Origin: Labia minor | Lineage: Eukaryota > Arthropoda > Insecta > Dermaptera > Spongiphoridae | Direction: 5' to 3' | DNA length: 64,000 nucleotides | Assembly (NCBI GenBank): GCA_963082975.1 | Contig: OY720345.1 | Span: forward strand, 7,590,491 to 7,654,490 | Part shown: positions 31,883 through 43,014 of the stretch, piece by piece | Layout: each line of letters starts with the position of its first letter | How positions within the stretch are numbered: the first letter of the stretch is position 1 | The notes under the pieces: generated by a model | Database searches by the model: none | What the model was told of the DNA's origin: nothing | The model's input: only the letters and a program-made list of their open reading frames with translations | Program-made: the position numbers and the translations under genes

Positions 31883-32535
31883 GATTGAATAAAAATTCAA
31901 TAAAACTAAATAAAAAATGTACTTATTTTAATTATTTAAAAATCAAATAAACTTTTTCCTATCAATACACATTCTTAAACAGAATCAAAAAATTGTAACC
32001 TTTTAAAAAAAATAATAATAAATAAAACATGATAATGTTGAATGATCATTATTATTTAGTAAATTAATGTATTTATCAAAGGCTATACAAATTTCCCTTG
32101 TGTTTAAGGTTTTTGGTACTTTCCATTTGTTATTTACAAACTAACCTCATCCCTCTAACCCACCCCACTTCAATCCCCATCCCAATCTCTCCTTTATACT
32201 TGTTTGAAGTTTAATCGTCCATATGGCGACGTCCTCTGGGGGAATTTATTGAGCAAAGAATTTGATTCAACAAAAGATGTTAGAGACCTTTATTAGATAA
32301 TATAAAAATCATTCATGACTATAAATCAAAAAAAAATCAATTCAATTTATAAACTATTATTTTATTATATATATATATATATTTGTTTTTCTATAATAAA
32401 TATTTTTAAAAAATATAAATAATGAATACATGTACATACTTATATATTTGAAAAAAAAATTTGAAATGTTATTGGTATGTATGTATATATTATAAGTTTT
32501 CTTTATTTAAAATTTTAATTATTTAACTATCTATC
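31883..32535. other. AT-rich DNA with a GC-richer patch
   Basis: 32140-32265 is C-rich, then contains CCATATGGCGACGTCC, and stands out from the AT background. No open frame of note. It may be regulatory. Confidence 0.4.
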
Positions 32536-33582
32536 TAATCTAATCTTACTATGCTAGCTAAAATTGTATGTATATATATTTGTAAATGGGTTGTCAGAAA
32601 CCGCTCGATCGATTTTTTTGAAATTCACTCCAGACATAGTATTTATAAAGAAAAATGGAGTTTTATTGAAAAATCATCTTCATTAGTTTTTCCTTAATTT
32701 AAACGTCACCCAGCTCTTCATGACGTCACAGCTAGGGAGAGAACATTTGGAATAAAAGTTGTTGCCTATCTGACGTCCCTACCTCCCTGAGAAATTCCCA
32801 CTAAAAATGTTTATAATATTTTAATTTATTAAATCAAACTATTATTTTTTATTTCAATATTTTTAATGTCAATACAATAATTTTTATTTTATAATCCTTA
32901 AAATAATTTAATTATTTTAAAAAACGGCGGTCTTCCATTACAATTATTTTTTACTCTTTACTGACGGACTGTGAATCCCTTCTCATCTCATAACCGAAAA
33001 TAGTGTCTAATAGAAATAGACGATATTACTTGGATTAATTTTTAAGTTAATTAAAAATTTAATTTTATTAAATAAATATTTACTTATTTTCTGGTAATTT
33101 TATATATTTTTTAATATTATTGTTATAGTTAGTTTTTAAGTAATTTCTTTTTATTTTAATTTTTATAATTAAGCTAACTATTATTTAATATTTTTTAGTT
33201 ATTAATTTAATTAAATACATTTGTTTAAAATTTTTATTTCATAATCATTACATAGTATAAAACAAAGTCGATTCAATCTTTAAAACTACGCAACGGATTT
33301 TGATGTTTTTTTAATATTATATAGCGTGATTGAAAAGGAAGGTTTTAATGTATAATAACAGAATTTATCCACTATTTAATTATGCAAAATGTTTTCATTC
33401 AAAGATAGCTCGGTGTCCCAGGTATATATTTTATATCAACAGGCCTACTTTTCTGTTTGTATGTTATTATTTTAATGGCGATTCGGTGAATCAGGTATTA
33501 ATATTATCAGCCAAACCCAATAATAATGAATCATTTTTTTTAACTTAATTACCGAGCCGAGGCTCGGGGTTCCGGTACTTTA
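32536..33582 (+). mobile_element. Family H element, copy 3
   Basis: The left end CTTACTATGCTAGCTAAAAT is followed by AAACCGCTCGATCGATTTTT and cttcatgacgtcac. The right part has AGCTCGGTGTCCCAGGTAT, CCAAACCCAATAATAATGAA, and the hairpin CCGAGCC-GA-GGCTCGG with GGTACTT. The left motif matches family H elsewhere with two changes. No transposase was found. Confidence 0.75.
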
Positions 33583-33904
33583 AATTAAAATATTATACAC
33601 ATATTAGAAATATTAATTAGATTTTTAATTATAATAATAATAATAAGTTTCTTTTCAAAATTATATTATAAGAAAGTTAATAAGATGTTGGTGCTTTTGA
33701 AAAAAAAGGCAAATATTCTATTCTTAATATTCTTCATTTCCTCCGAGAAGTGCCTTAAATTAAATGATAAAATATTAATAAAATGGAATAACGTTAAGTC
33801 TGTAATACAGTTAAACGGAATTTATTTGAAGTCTTTATTTTAAAATATTTAAGTTATCTAAGATATTTGTGACATAAAGCCAATAATCAATGATGATATG
33901 TGTG
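33583..33904. other. AT-rich DNA, no feature seen
   Basis: Nothing recognised. Confidence 0.4.
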
Positions 33905-34385
33905 TAGTGAGGTGAGCGATTCCTGAGAGAAGCTCTGAGGTCAGTAGATATGGATTGGACAAGTAGCCTGCCTCTACCATCCCAACCCCACCCCACTTAT
34001 TCTACTTCTCCACCCCATTCCCTCCTCTTTTGCGAAAGCTTAATGTAGTTAATTAATGAGCTGAATATTTCATAAACCAACGTGCATGTGGAGGTAGCTA
34101 TGCTCACCACAATGAGACGGCCAAAGAGCAACTTGTACGAAGCGCCCTTCCAATCTACCACACCTCCACCTCCCTCCCTCCACCCCTCCACCCCCTCCCC
34201 ACACTACACCCCTTCTACCTCCTCCTCCTACCCAGCGAGTAGTAAAGGGTTGAATGGAGAAGATTGGAGGGGTGGGAAGGGAAGGGGAGGGGATGAGTCC
34301 CCACAAGCTAGTGAATCCCCCAGAGCACGGCAAACTCGAATCCCGTGACGGCTCACTCACGGCCCATTCAACTGTGAAAAATTCC
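33905..34385. other. GC-rich repeat-free island
   Basis: This stretch is far richer in G and C than its surroundings and matches none of the repeat families here. It includes C-rich runs at 33980-34010 and 34155-34235, a G-rich run at 34258-34292 and a homeobox-like TAATTAATGAG near 34047. Open frames on both strands (34070-34387 minus, 34082-34348 plus) are low-complexity Pro/Ser or Gly and overlap one another, so coding is doubtful. A conserved regulatory block or an untranslated exon is possible. Confidence 0.4.
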
Positions 34386-34589
34386 AACAGGCTCTATTTA
34401 TTCGAAATATTATACCATCCTCTTTATTTAGTTGTTTGTTTTTTCAATTTTATAAAATTGTTCTCTTGTTTTTCTTTTTTTAATACTTATATTTATTTAA
34501 AATCTTAATTAGGGATCAATAAATAATATTATATATATAATAACTAGAGAGCGCCAAAAAAGTCTAATTTTTTTTAAAAAAAGTCAATT

Positions 34590-34764
34590 TAATTTAAATT
34601 AATATATATTATTTAATCCAATTCAAATTTGAGAGATAGTCGAGTGGAGACACTCCAGATTTTTTAACGAAAAAACTTGACTTTTTTTAAAAAATCTGGA
34701 GTGACTCCACTCGACTATCTCTCAAATTTGAATTGGATTAAATAATATATATTAATTTAAATTA
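34590..34764. repeat. Near-perfect 78-bp inverted repeat of family F ends
   Basis: Arms 34590-34667 and 34687-34764 are inverted copies with one mismatch (GACACT against GTCACT in the hairpin), separated by 19 bp. Each arm is a family F 3' end, so two F termini face each other tail to tail. Confidence 0.9.
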
Positions 34765-35109
34765 AATTAATTAAATTATAAATTAAAATTAATTCTGGTA
34801 CTTTCAGCGATTCAATCAAGCTGTCTTTATTTTTACAGTCACTTTAGAAGAAAAAAAATCAAAACGTTGTAGGTAATGACCCTCTTCCGGTTTAGCTACA
34901 TTTCTCAAAAGTTGATAGAAAACTATGAATTTTGAATAATGCCCATGTACCAAATTTCATCATTCTAGCTCAAAGCGTTTTTGCGTAATCTTGGTTACAT
35001 ATATTCACACATACACACACACAGACATTTCTCTCAACCTTAGTGAAAATGATTGAGGAACCTTTCAAAGGTATAAAAACATCAAAATCTCAACATCTGG
35101 CGAGATAGT
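34695..35109 (-). mobile_element. Family F element, copy 6
   Basis: On the minus strand it carries CTATCTCGCCAGATGTTGAG at the 5' side, a (TG)n tract, the core, a small deletion at the AGCTTGATTGAATC position and the 3' end that forms the right arm of the inverted repeat. Confidence 0.88.
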
Positions 35110-35688
35110 AAAAAGGCTGTTAAAAAGGCATTTTTTTTAAAAAAAAAGGCTAATTTTTTCAAAAATTTTCCAAAAAATATTGTATTTTTATAGAAGATAA
35201 ATAATCTCTTTTATTAGCTTATGTTAGCAAATTAGTATTTCACAACAATAACAAATTTTACTTCTATTAACGAATATCAAATAATTTTTAAAAGAAATAT
35301 ATTTTAATAAGAAAGGAAAGAAATTTAAATTCTTAATTTTGATAAAACATATACTGAGAAAAAGTAACACAAAAAAAAAAAATAAAAAGGGATTTTATTT
35401 ATAAATATAATATTTTTACTTTATTATTATTTTATGAAATAAAATATAAACAAAACATAATTATTATAATTGTTCTCTCTCCGATGTTCCATCACCCCTG
35501 TTTATAAGGAAATTGCACACAAAATACGCCAAAAAGCCAAAAAAGGCGAATAAGGCGTTTTTTAAAATCTACCAGTGTGTTTGATGTTTATAGATATGTG
35601 GAGATTTATAAAAAAAAACTCTTGAAATGGCTCAAATTTTAAAAAAGGTAAATGCCTTTTTTGCGCTCTCTAATAATAACTTATTATT

Positions 35689-36204
35689 ATCTTATCTTAT
35701 TACACTAGCAAAAATTGTATATATATTTGTATTTTTGAGATATTAAACTGCTCTAAGAATTTTTTTGAAATTCACACCATAGATAATATGTATAAAGAAA
35801 AATCAATCTCTATTGGTTTCAGCCTCGGAAAACATCATTTTTGTGAAATTTTTTTTAATTTAAAATAGTAAATTTAAATGACGTCAGCAATTGAGTCAGA
35901 CAGCGCTTCCTTAAATACAAAATATTATAAATATAAATAAAATCAAATTACGAAATATTTATTTTAATAATATTTTGTAATCAAATTATGAAAAATTAAT
36001 TATGTTATATCCACAGGCCATACTTTTCTGTCTTACGTTTAAGGAGGTTTTTTTTAATTGATGTTTTTTTAAATTATTTGAAATTGTTTAATATATTTTA
36101 TCGTTTATTTATTTTAAAAATTAATCTTAATCTTAAATATTAATTGTTCATAAGGAATAATATTTTTAATGACCGAGCGGAGGCTCGATGAACCAGGTAC
36201 TTAT
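35689..36204 (+). mobile_element. Family H element, short copy 4
   Basis: The left end TATCTTATCTTATTACACTAG is followed by CTATTGGTTTCAGCCTCGG, atgacgtcag and CCACAGGCCATACTTTTCTG. The right end is ACCGAGCGGAGGCTCGATG with ACCAGGTACTTATT. It starts within ten bases of the target duplication of the hAT element before it. At about 0.5 kb it is roughly a third of the long copy. Confidence 0.75.
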
Positions 36205-36974
36205 TATTATTATTATTATATTATATTATACTTCAATACTAATCATAAGCAATATCTTTGTGGTACTATTGAACACAACTTGAAAGTTTGTCGATTGCAA
36301 CAACGAGATTCCTTTAACCAATTCCTACCCTTCATGAATTTCTATTTTCTATTCTCTGACCACCGCGTTCTTCGCTACTAAGACAACCGATCGTTTTGCT
36401 ATAAATCGATCTCTCCCTTGTCTTTTCTCATTTAAGCCAGGGGACCCGATTATCACAATCTTCCCGTTTTTTTTTTTATAAATCTATGTTTATAGATGAA
36501 TAGAGAAAATTCAATGCATCCTCTTTATGCAATCCCTTTGACATTTAAATTAATCAAAATTTAATTAAAAAAAAACATGAGAATTTATATGTAGGATAAG
36601 ATGAGAGGATGAGAGCGTTACTATCTGGAGTACATTTCACCTATTCAGAAATTAAAGAAAACATAATATCCCATTATGATTCGATTAATAATACAAAATT
36701 GTTTCATTATACCATAAATACGGAATTATCAAAATCTTATAATAGGTTATACTCTTTTACAATGTGAATTTGATGATTGAACCAGGAACGATAGAATTAT
36801 AAGTTTTATTTTTATTCCTAATACGAAATAATAAAAATTGAGTTGAGAAAAACTTGTTTCAGCTATACCTATAGTATATAAATTCATCTTAAATATTTAT
36901 ATATATATATAGGATATATATAGGAGGATTTCGAAAAGTTTGTTATATCAAAAAACTTTGGCATAATACATAAC

Positions 36975-37006
<32 letters not shown>

Positions 37007-37172
37007 CTAGTATATTATAATAATTTATTCATTTTGTTGAAAATTTCGTCCAGATTGTGAAAAATTAAAAATATCTCTTTCAATTATGTATTAATTAAAT
37101 CATATTAATGATAATCATTATTTATAGTAGGTACTATCCATTTAATAATAAATAAATAAAAGAAAAATTAAT
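36205..37172. other. Mostly AT-rich, one GC-richer patch
   Basis: 36270-36450 is less AT-rich and matches no family here. (TA)n tracts lie at 36898-36909 and 36979-37008. No gene is supported. Confidence 0.4.
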
Positions 37173-37730
37173 AAGTTGACCTGTGGCCAGGCACAGAACC
37201 GACCGACGGTTTGTCAATAAATTTCCAGCTACAGAAACAATTTCAAATCATTTAAATGAATCTATTAATGCAATAAAAAACAGATATGAAATATAACATA
37301 AATATTTTTAATTTTATTTTATTTATAATATATAAGGAGGCGTTTACTGTGACGTCATGAATGACTGGATGACGTCATATAATTTTAAATTAAGAAAAAA
37401 CTAATAAAGATGATTTTTCTCGAGAATAAAACCACCACAAAGTGTATGATTCGTGGTGATATGTAAAAAATCTCCTCATGTGAAATTTGGTATGAAAATA
37501 ACCCTTCCCTTCCTATCGTCGATGGGTAATACTACCACTTCCGATTTCCGAATATACAACAAAAGTTGATCAATTCATCATACTGATGCATTAAGTAAAT
37601 ATACCAAATTTTATTAAAATCCGTTGAGCCGTTCAAGCTGTACACATCTATAAGGACGGACGGACAGACATCATGCTAAAAATACTTTTTTCTGTTAAGA
37701 AAATGCATGATTCGTGGAGAATATATGAGG
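37173..37730 (-). mobile_element. Family G element, copy 2
   Basis: On the minus strand it ends with AACCGTCGGTCGGTTCTGTG, the hairpin CCTGGCCACAGG and TCAACTTAT. The middle has two gacgtca motifs and the CGACGATAGGAAGGGAAGGG phrase. The left part has GTCTGTCCGTCCGTCC. It breaks off before the ACCGACCG 5' end. Confidence 0.85.
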
Positions 37731-38424
37731 ACAGAATATAATTATATATGTATATATATAATATATTATAATCGATCTAAAAGAAAGTGAATAATATGTA
37801 TATGTTAACAATATATCAAGATTGTATTCATGAAAACTGATATGTATTCATGATGCCTGTCATCATAATTAAATAATTCATCTCGTTATGCTATGTACCA
37901 TGTATATACATCCATCAAATAATCATTGATTTCAATCAATTAGCCATTAAAGGGGCTTCTTTTTCCTCCACATTATCAGTCATATTCCTTTCTTTTTGGT
38001 TGCTGCCTAATGGCTATAGCCTCTTCACTATTTTTGATGTCTTTTATCAGTTTATTTTAATCCCTTGTGTTTTGATATATTCCCCACCCCCTCATCAGCC
38101 ACCCATTCACCATATCCCCGTATTATATCTAACTTGTTACCACATTAATCTTCTGTACATGTTTCACCTGTCACCTGCAGTTCTACTCCCTCTCTCTCTC
38201 CACTGATAAGGTACAACATATACAGTAAAAGGAACTCATCATTTTTAGACCTTCATAGCAATCATTCAACCTTCTTAACTTTCTCATAACAAAATTTACA
38301 ACTTCACTTCTTTGTTTTGAATTTGTTTTTTATTTTCAACTTTAAAATTTTTAGAATACATTTTTTTTTATAATATATATATATATATATATAACAAATT
38401 CACCTCCTTAAATTGGTTAAATCA

Positions 38425-38458
<34 letters not shown>

Positions 38459-38734
38459 TTTTTACTTTTTTTTTAATATTATTTTCTATAAAAAAAATAT
38501 TATCTAATATAGTGAATATGACAATTTATTATTGTCAAGGTTTATGTAGATATGTTTCATTTACATTGATTGAAATCAATATTCAACACCATAGAATTCA
38601 ACATGTCAAATTTAAATTGATTGAGACATCGACATATCCGCAAACAATTTTTCTCAATATTTCATTTCTTAGATATTTCCAATGTCGATCCAAAGTTAGG
38701 TATATGGTATACATAACCTATTTTTTGTTAGTTC
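37731..38734. other. AT-rich DNA with a repeat-free C/T-rich block
   Basis: 37915-38215 is CT-rich, matches no repeat here and has no clear coding potential. (TA)n tracts follow at 38378-38392 and 38430-38456. Confidence 0.4.
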
Positions 38735-39432
38735 TTAGTATTTGTGAAATAAATATTAATGCACAAAAACAAAATATGGAATTTGATAATGTAGAAAAAT
38801 AAAAATACTTAGGTTCTGTAATAACGAAAGATAATAATATTCGAGAAGAGTTTAAAACGAGGTTACAATCGGGAAGCGCCTGTTATCATGCCGTAAAGGG
38901 ACTTATCGCTTCGAAATTATTATCAAAGGGGATCAAAATTAAAATATATAAAACAATTATTTTAGCGGTTGTATTATATGGGTGTGGGGCATGGTCTATG
39001 ACCTTAGGGGACGAGAGTAGATTTAGAGTATTTGAGAATAGGATTCTGTGAAGCATTTATGGGCCAATGAAAGATGAGGTCACCTGGGAATGGCGGAGAC
39101 TGCATAACGAGAAATTGCATGATCTCTATGCATCTTCAGATATAGTTAGAATTATAAAATCAAGAAGGCTGAGGTGGATAAAACACGTGGCTAGAATGGC
39201 AGAGGAAAGAATGGCGAAAAATATATTGGGGGGGGGGGGGCGAGACCGAGTGGGAAACGCCCGCTTGGAAGACCAAGGACGCGGTGGGTGGATAATGTAG
39301 GAAGGGACGTGGGAGAGATGGGAGAGGGTAGGGATTGGAGGGTTGTGGCTCAGAATAGGGGCACTTGGAGAATTGTGGTTGCTGCGGCCAAGAACTTTCG
39401 AGCTCCTTAGAGCCACAGAGATAGATAGATAG
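38735..39432 (+). pseudogene. LINE 3' part, longest copy
   Basis: It covers the region after the catalytic core: SICEININAQ, YLGSVITKDNNIREEFKTR, CYHAVKGLIASKLLSKG, VVLYGCGAWSM, IYGPMKDEVTWEWRRL and RRLRWIKHVARMAEERMAK. A G-run (39230-39240) then shifts the frame, and the tail AAKNFRAP-like sequence and GAGCCACAGAGATAGATAGA follow. Two early stops (VEK stop; ENRIL stop) and the G-run kill the frame. The endonuclease and catalytic DD are absent. Confidence 0.88.
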
Positions 39433-39755
39433 ATTTGTGAACATTTATAAGAAAAAATAATAATTATATATTAAACTCTCTCTTTAATATGTAGATTCTA
39501 TCTAGACAATACAGCTGCTATGGTAGAACCTTGAAATAATAAAACATAAATATAAGATAAGGTGGTCAAAGAAAATGTGGTGTTATAATCCTCCGGAACG
39601 ATTGAAAAGAGGTAGAATTAATGGAATAAGTTGTAGAAATCTCGCACGTCATCTCCTCGATGTGACATTTATCAAATGTCAATCATTATATTAAAAACTT
39701 TATAAAATTCTATCATACATTCTACAGATACCAAATAGAATAATAAAATAATATA
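39433..39755. other. AT-rich DNA, no feature seen
   Basis: A slightly GC-richer part at 39565-39670 matches nothing here. Confidence 0.4.
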
Positions 39756-40215
39756 AGACAAGATTACGCAAAAACGGTTGGAGCTAGAATCATGAAATTT
39801 GGTATACGGGCATTATTCAGTTTTCTATAAACTTTTGAGAAATGCAGTTCAACCGGAAGAGGTCATTACTTACAACGTTTTTATTTTTTTTCCTCTAAAG
39901 TGACCGTAAAAGTAAATATATATGTTTGATAATTTTTCACATGATTAGAAATTGTATAAAACTGCTATATATAGAATTTCAGCTTGATTGAATCGCTAAA
40001 AGTACCAGAATTAATTTTTAACACTGCAAATCTCACGCCCCAGTACGTGCCGTGGTGCCATCAACAAAGAGCCAAACACGCCCTGGTTTAATCAACATTA
40101 TTTATTGATTTTAATCTATAATTTATAATTAATTAAATTTAATTTAAATATAATATATTATGTTATTTAATCCAATTCAAATTGCGAGAAAGTCGAGTGG
40201 AGACACTCCAGCTTA
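39756..40215 (+). mobile_element. Family F element, copy 7 (5'-truncated)
   Basis: It starts at AGACAAGATTACGCAAAAAC, after the microsatellite position, and runs through the core to the 3' end GCGAGAAAGTCGAGTGGAGA, hairpin and CCAGCTTATT. Confidence 0.85.
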
Positions 40216-40942
40216 TTATTTTTATTTTCAAGAGGAAGTTTAAGTCATTTACAATTATTGATAAGTTTTAAGTACTTAGGTAATTATTAATTCTTTAGAT
40301 AATAACACCTTTTTTTTCCCACATAGATTGTTCACACTTAAAAAGTAGAAAATGTCGAGTTTGTACCATTTCCACAACATCTATTTTAAATCTTTTATTA
40401 AATAAAAGGAAAGGAAATGTAGAAATACGATGCTTTTGCTTTTTAAGTGCTTGTTTAATCAACTGCAATGCTCATCTACATTAAAACTACAGTAATTCTC
40501 TTTGTTAATAACATATGAATAGAATTCATTAGCTGTCTTCCTTCATTTGAAATTATTATTTATTTATTTTTTTTTTTGTAATACTTTATATGTAGGTACC
40601 TATGTTTATATTTCTCATCAACACTAATGGAAAACACACACACATATATTCAAATAAAAATATTTCAACAACCTCACAAACAAGAAAAAAAGACACTTGC
40701 ATAATCATAAATATTTATTGTTTATGTATTTATTGAGAACAAATAATTTTATAAATTATAAAAATTAAAAATTTTGTTTAGCAAAATATAAAAATAGAAT
40801 TAATTTAAATAATTATAAAATTTTGAAAATTATCAAAAAAATTAATTATTTAGGAATAGGATTTTTATAAAAAAAAAATTTATTATAAATCTCTAAATTA
40901 TACTTAATATATTCGATAAAGTATTTAGTTCCTTCTGCCTAT
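40216..40942. other. AT-rich DNA, no feature seen
   Basis: Nothing recognised. Confidence 0.5.
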
Positions 40943-41175
40943 ACCTTTTTTTTACCGTGGCACACTTTTAATAGTTTAAAAATTTGGCGGCACACAAAGA
41001 AAAAGATAAGTGTAAAAGTTTACCATATTGCAAAAAGTGGTCCCAAAAACGGTTTACCTTGTTTTTTTCAGAACCATATTGAAAAAAATTTAGAAAAAAA
41101 GTCGGAAATGTTTAAGAGCCTCATAATCTCGCGGCGCACTTTTGAAACTCTCGCGGCACTTTAGTGTGTGAATAT
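40943..41175. mobile_element. hAT family A fragment
   Basis: TTACCGTGGCACACTTTTAA, GGCGGCACACAAAG, AAAACGGTTTACC and CTCGCGGC appear in the order of the element at 45216-45477. Both outer TTCTCAACC ends are gone and the right part has a repeated CTCGCGGC unit. Confidence 0.8.
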
Positions 41176-41349
41176 AGTGAAGTGTCCTCTATTTTTTGTA
41201 TTCTTATAGTAAAATCATTTTATTTGTTTATCTTTCAATAAAAATTTCCAAACATCATTATTTATTTAAATCAAATTTTAATAAAAATTTGTCAAATAAG
41301 AATAATTCGGAAAATGATAAAATAAAACTTTATTTAGATTGAAAAAACA

Positions 41350-41380
<31 letters not shown>

Positions 41381-41842
41381 TAGATAGATAGATGAAAGTA
41401 AAAAAAAAAACTTTCAAAATTCAATTCTATTTAATTCATGAATTTGAATTTTCCATAGTTATTTATTCAAGGAGATGGAAATAAATGTGGAAAAAATTCA
41501 GTAAAACAGTCTCTCTCTCTCTTTTTCTAGATCCCTTTTTGTCTTTTTATATTCCCCTCCAACAACCACTCACGTTAACATCTTGTATAAAGCGAAAGTA
41601 AAACAAGTATTTTTAGGAGCTTCTTCTATTACTACATTCACAAAAACAAAAAAAAAACCATTAAATTACACACAAAATACGTTTATTAATTAATTATTTA
41701 AAAAAGATATACATAAACAAAAAGAATTATTTCTTTTTTTTTTCTTCAAATTCAAACGTTTTTCTTTTAAGATTGAAAAGGAAAGAAAATAAAGGCCATT
41801 TCATTTTATTGAAATTCGAATCGATCTATTGATAAATATACA

Positions 41843-41885
<43 letters not shown>

Positions 41886-42120
41886 CTTTTTGAACTCTCT
41901 TCTTGTTGTAAATTGTACTTACGAGATGTTATCTAAGGCCTTGTGTGTGTGTGGAAATCGTTTTATTCGCATGCCTTCTCAAATTGAAAAAAAAAAAACA
42001 AAGAACATCAAAAATTAAATATATACTATATTAATTATTCCAAAATATCATCTAAAACATTTATGATGATCAAAATTAAGCATTTTTAAGCCAATAAGAA
42101 AATCCTTATATCCTTATCTA
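41176..42120. repeat. AT-rich DNA with (TA)n and (GATA)n tracts
   Basis: (TA)n at 41351-41378 runs into (GATA)n at 41378-41394, and a second (TA)n at 41849-41882. No gene seen. Confidence 0.8.
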
Positions 42121-42122
42121 TA

Positions 42123-43012
42123 CGAGGTGTGTTCGAAAAGTAAGGTGACTTTTCAAATTTCGGGGGAACGTACTTTCGATTATCGATTTTTTTTTTGTTT
42201 TGTTATGTTGGTACACTCACTCCCGTATAGCATTTTTTTGTTTGGTTGTGAGTGGCGTAAAGGTTATAAGTGTTTTGCGTTCTCGGCGATTTTTTGCTAT
42301 CGAAAAATATGGATCAAAGGATGTGCATCAAATTTTGTGTAAAAAATAAAATAAAGTGCTCCGAAACACTTGAAATGTTGACAGTGGCAAACGGTGAAAC
42401 TGTTCTGAGTAAAAAAAAAGTTTACAAGACGGAAAAAATCACGCCACGTTCGATCAAATGTCAAAGTTTTGCTCACTGTTTTCTTCGATTACCATAGCGT
42501 GGTGCATCAGGAGTTCTGACCATATGGTCGTACGGTCAATAAACAGTATTATCTTGAAGTTATGCGCCGTTTGCGAGAAGCAATATGAAGAAAACGTCCA
42601 GAATTGTGGAAAAACAATTCATGGCTTTTGCATCACGATAATACCCTTGCTCACTCATCTTTGCTTGTGAGAAATTTTTTGGCCATAAACAACACCACAA
42701 TCATGCCTCAGCCATCATATTCACCGGATTTGGCCCCATGTGACTTTTTCTTGTTCCCAAAACTAAAGAGACCTATGAATGGACGGAGATTTGTAACGAT
42801 TGAGGAGATAAAGACTGCATCGCTGGGAGGAAGAGCTCAAGGCTATACCGAAAAGTGCTTATGAGAAGTGCTTTGAGGATTGGAAAAACCGTTGGCATAA
42901 GTGTATTGTATCTGAGGGGATTACTTTGAAGGGGACAACACATAAATATTGATAAATAAATAAATATTTTTCTTAAAAATACAAAGTCACCTTATTTTTC
43001 GAACACACCTCG
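42123..43012 (+). pseudogene. Deleted mariner, family M1, copy with both ends
   Basis: Inverted repeats CGAGGTGTGTTCGAAAAGTA lie at both ends with TA outside. The start codon at 42309 opens MDQRMCIKFCVKNKIKCSET, in frame to ETVLSKKKVYK. The frame then jumps to KCQSFAHCF, so the DNA-binding to first-catalytic-Asp part is missing. HHDNTLAHSS (second Asp kept, Pro changed to Leu) and PDLAPCDFFLFPKLK (third Asp kept) follow in another frame, then the C-terminus with a GGAG insertion near 42828. At 890 bp it resembles the 6513 copy. Confidence 0.92.
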
Positions 43013-43014
43013 TA

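Larger units (their letters stand above)
34545..35672. mobile_element. hAT-like element with family F insertions
   Basis: The ends TAGAGAGCGCCAAAAAAGTC and, inverted, TAGAGAGCGCAAAAAAGGCA are flanked by a perfect 8-bp duplication ATAATAAC at 34537-34544 and 35673-35680. The inside is full of A- and T-runs with AAAAAAGGC units. No transposase was seen. Family F sequence fills 34590-35109, so about half the 1128 bp is insertion. Confidence 0.88.

Noticed and set aside
34070-34387. Overlapping 84-105 codon frames on both strands
   Set aside because: They come from C-rich and G-rich low-complexity runs. Neither strand shows a domain, and the frames overlap.
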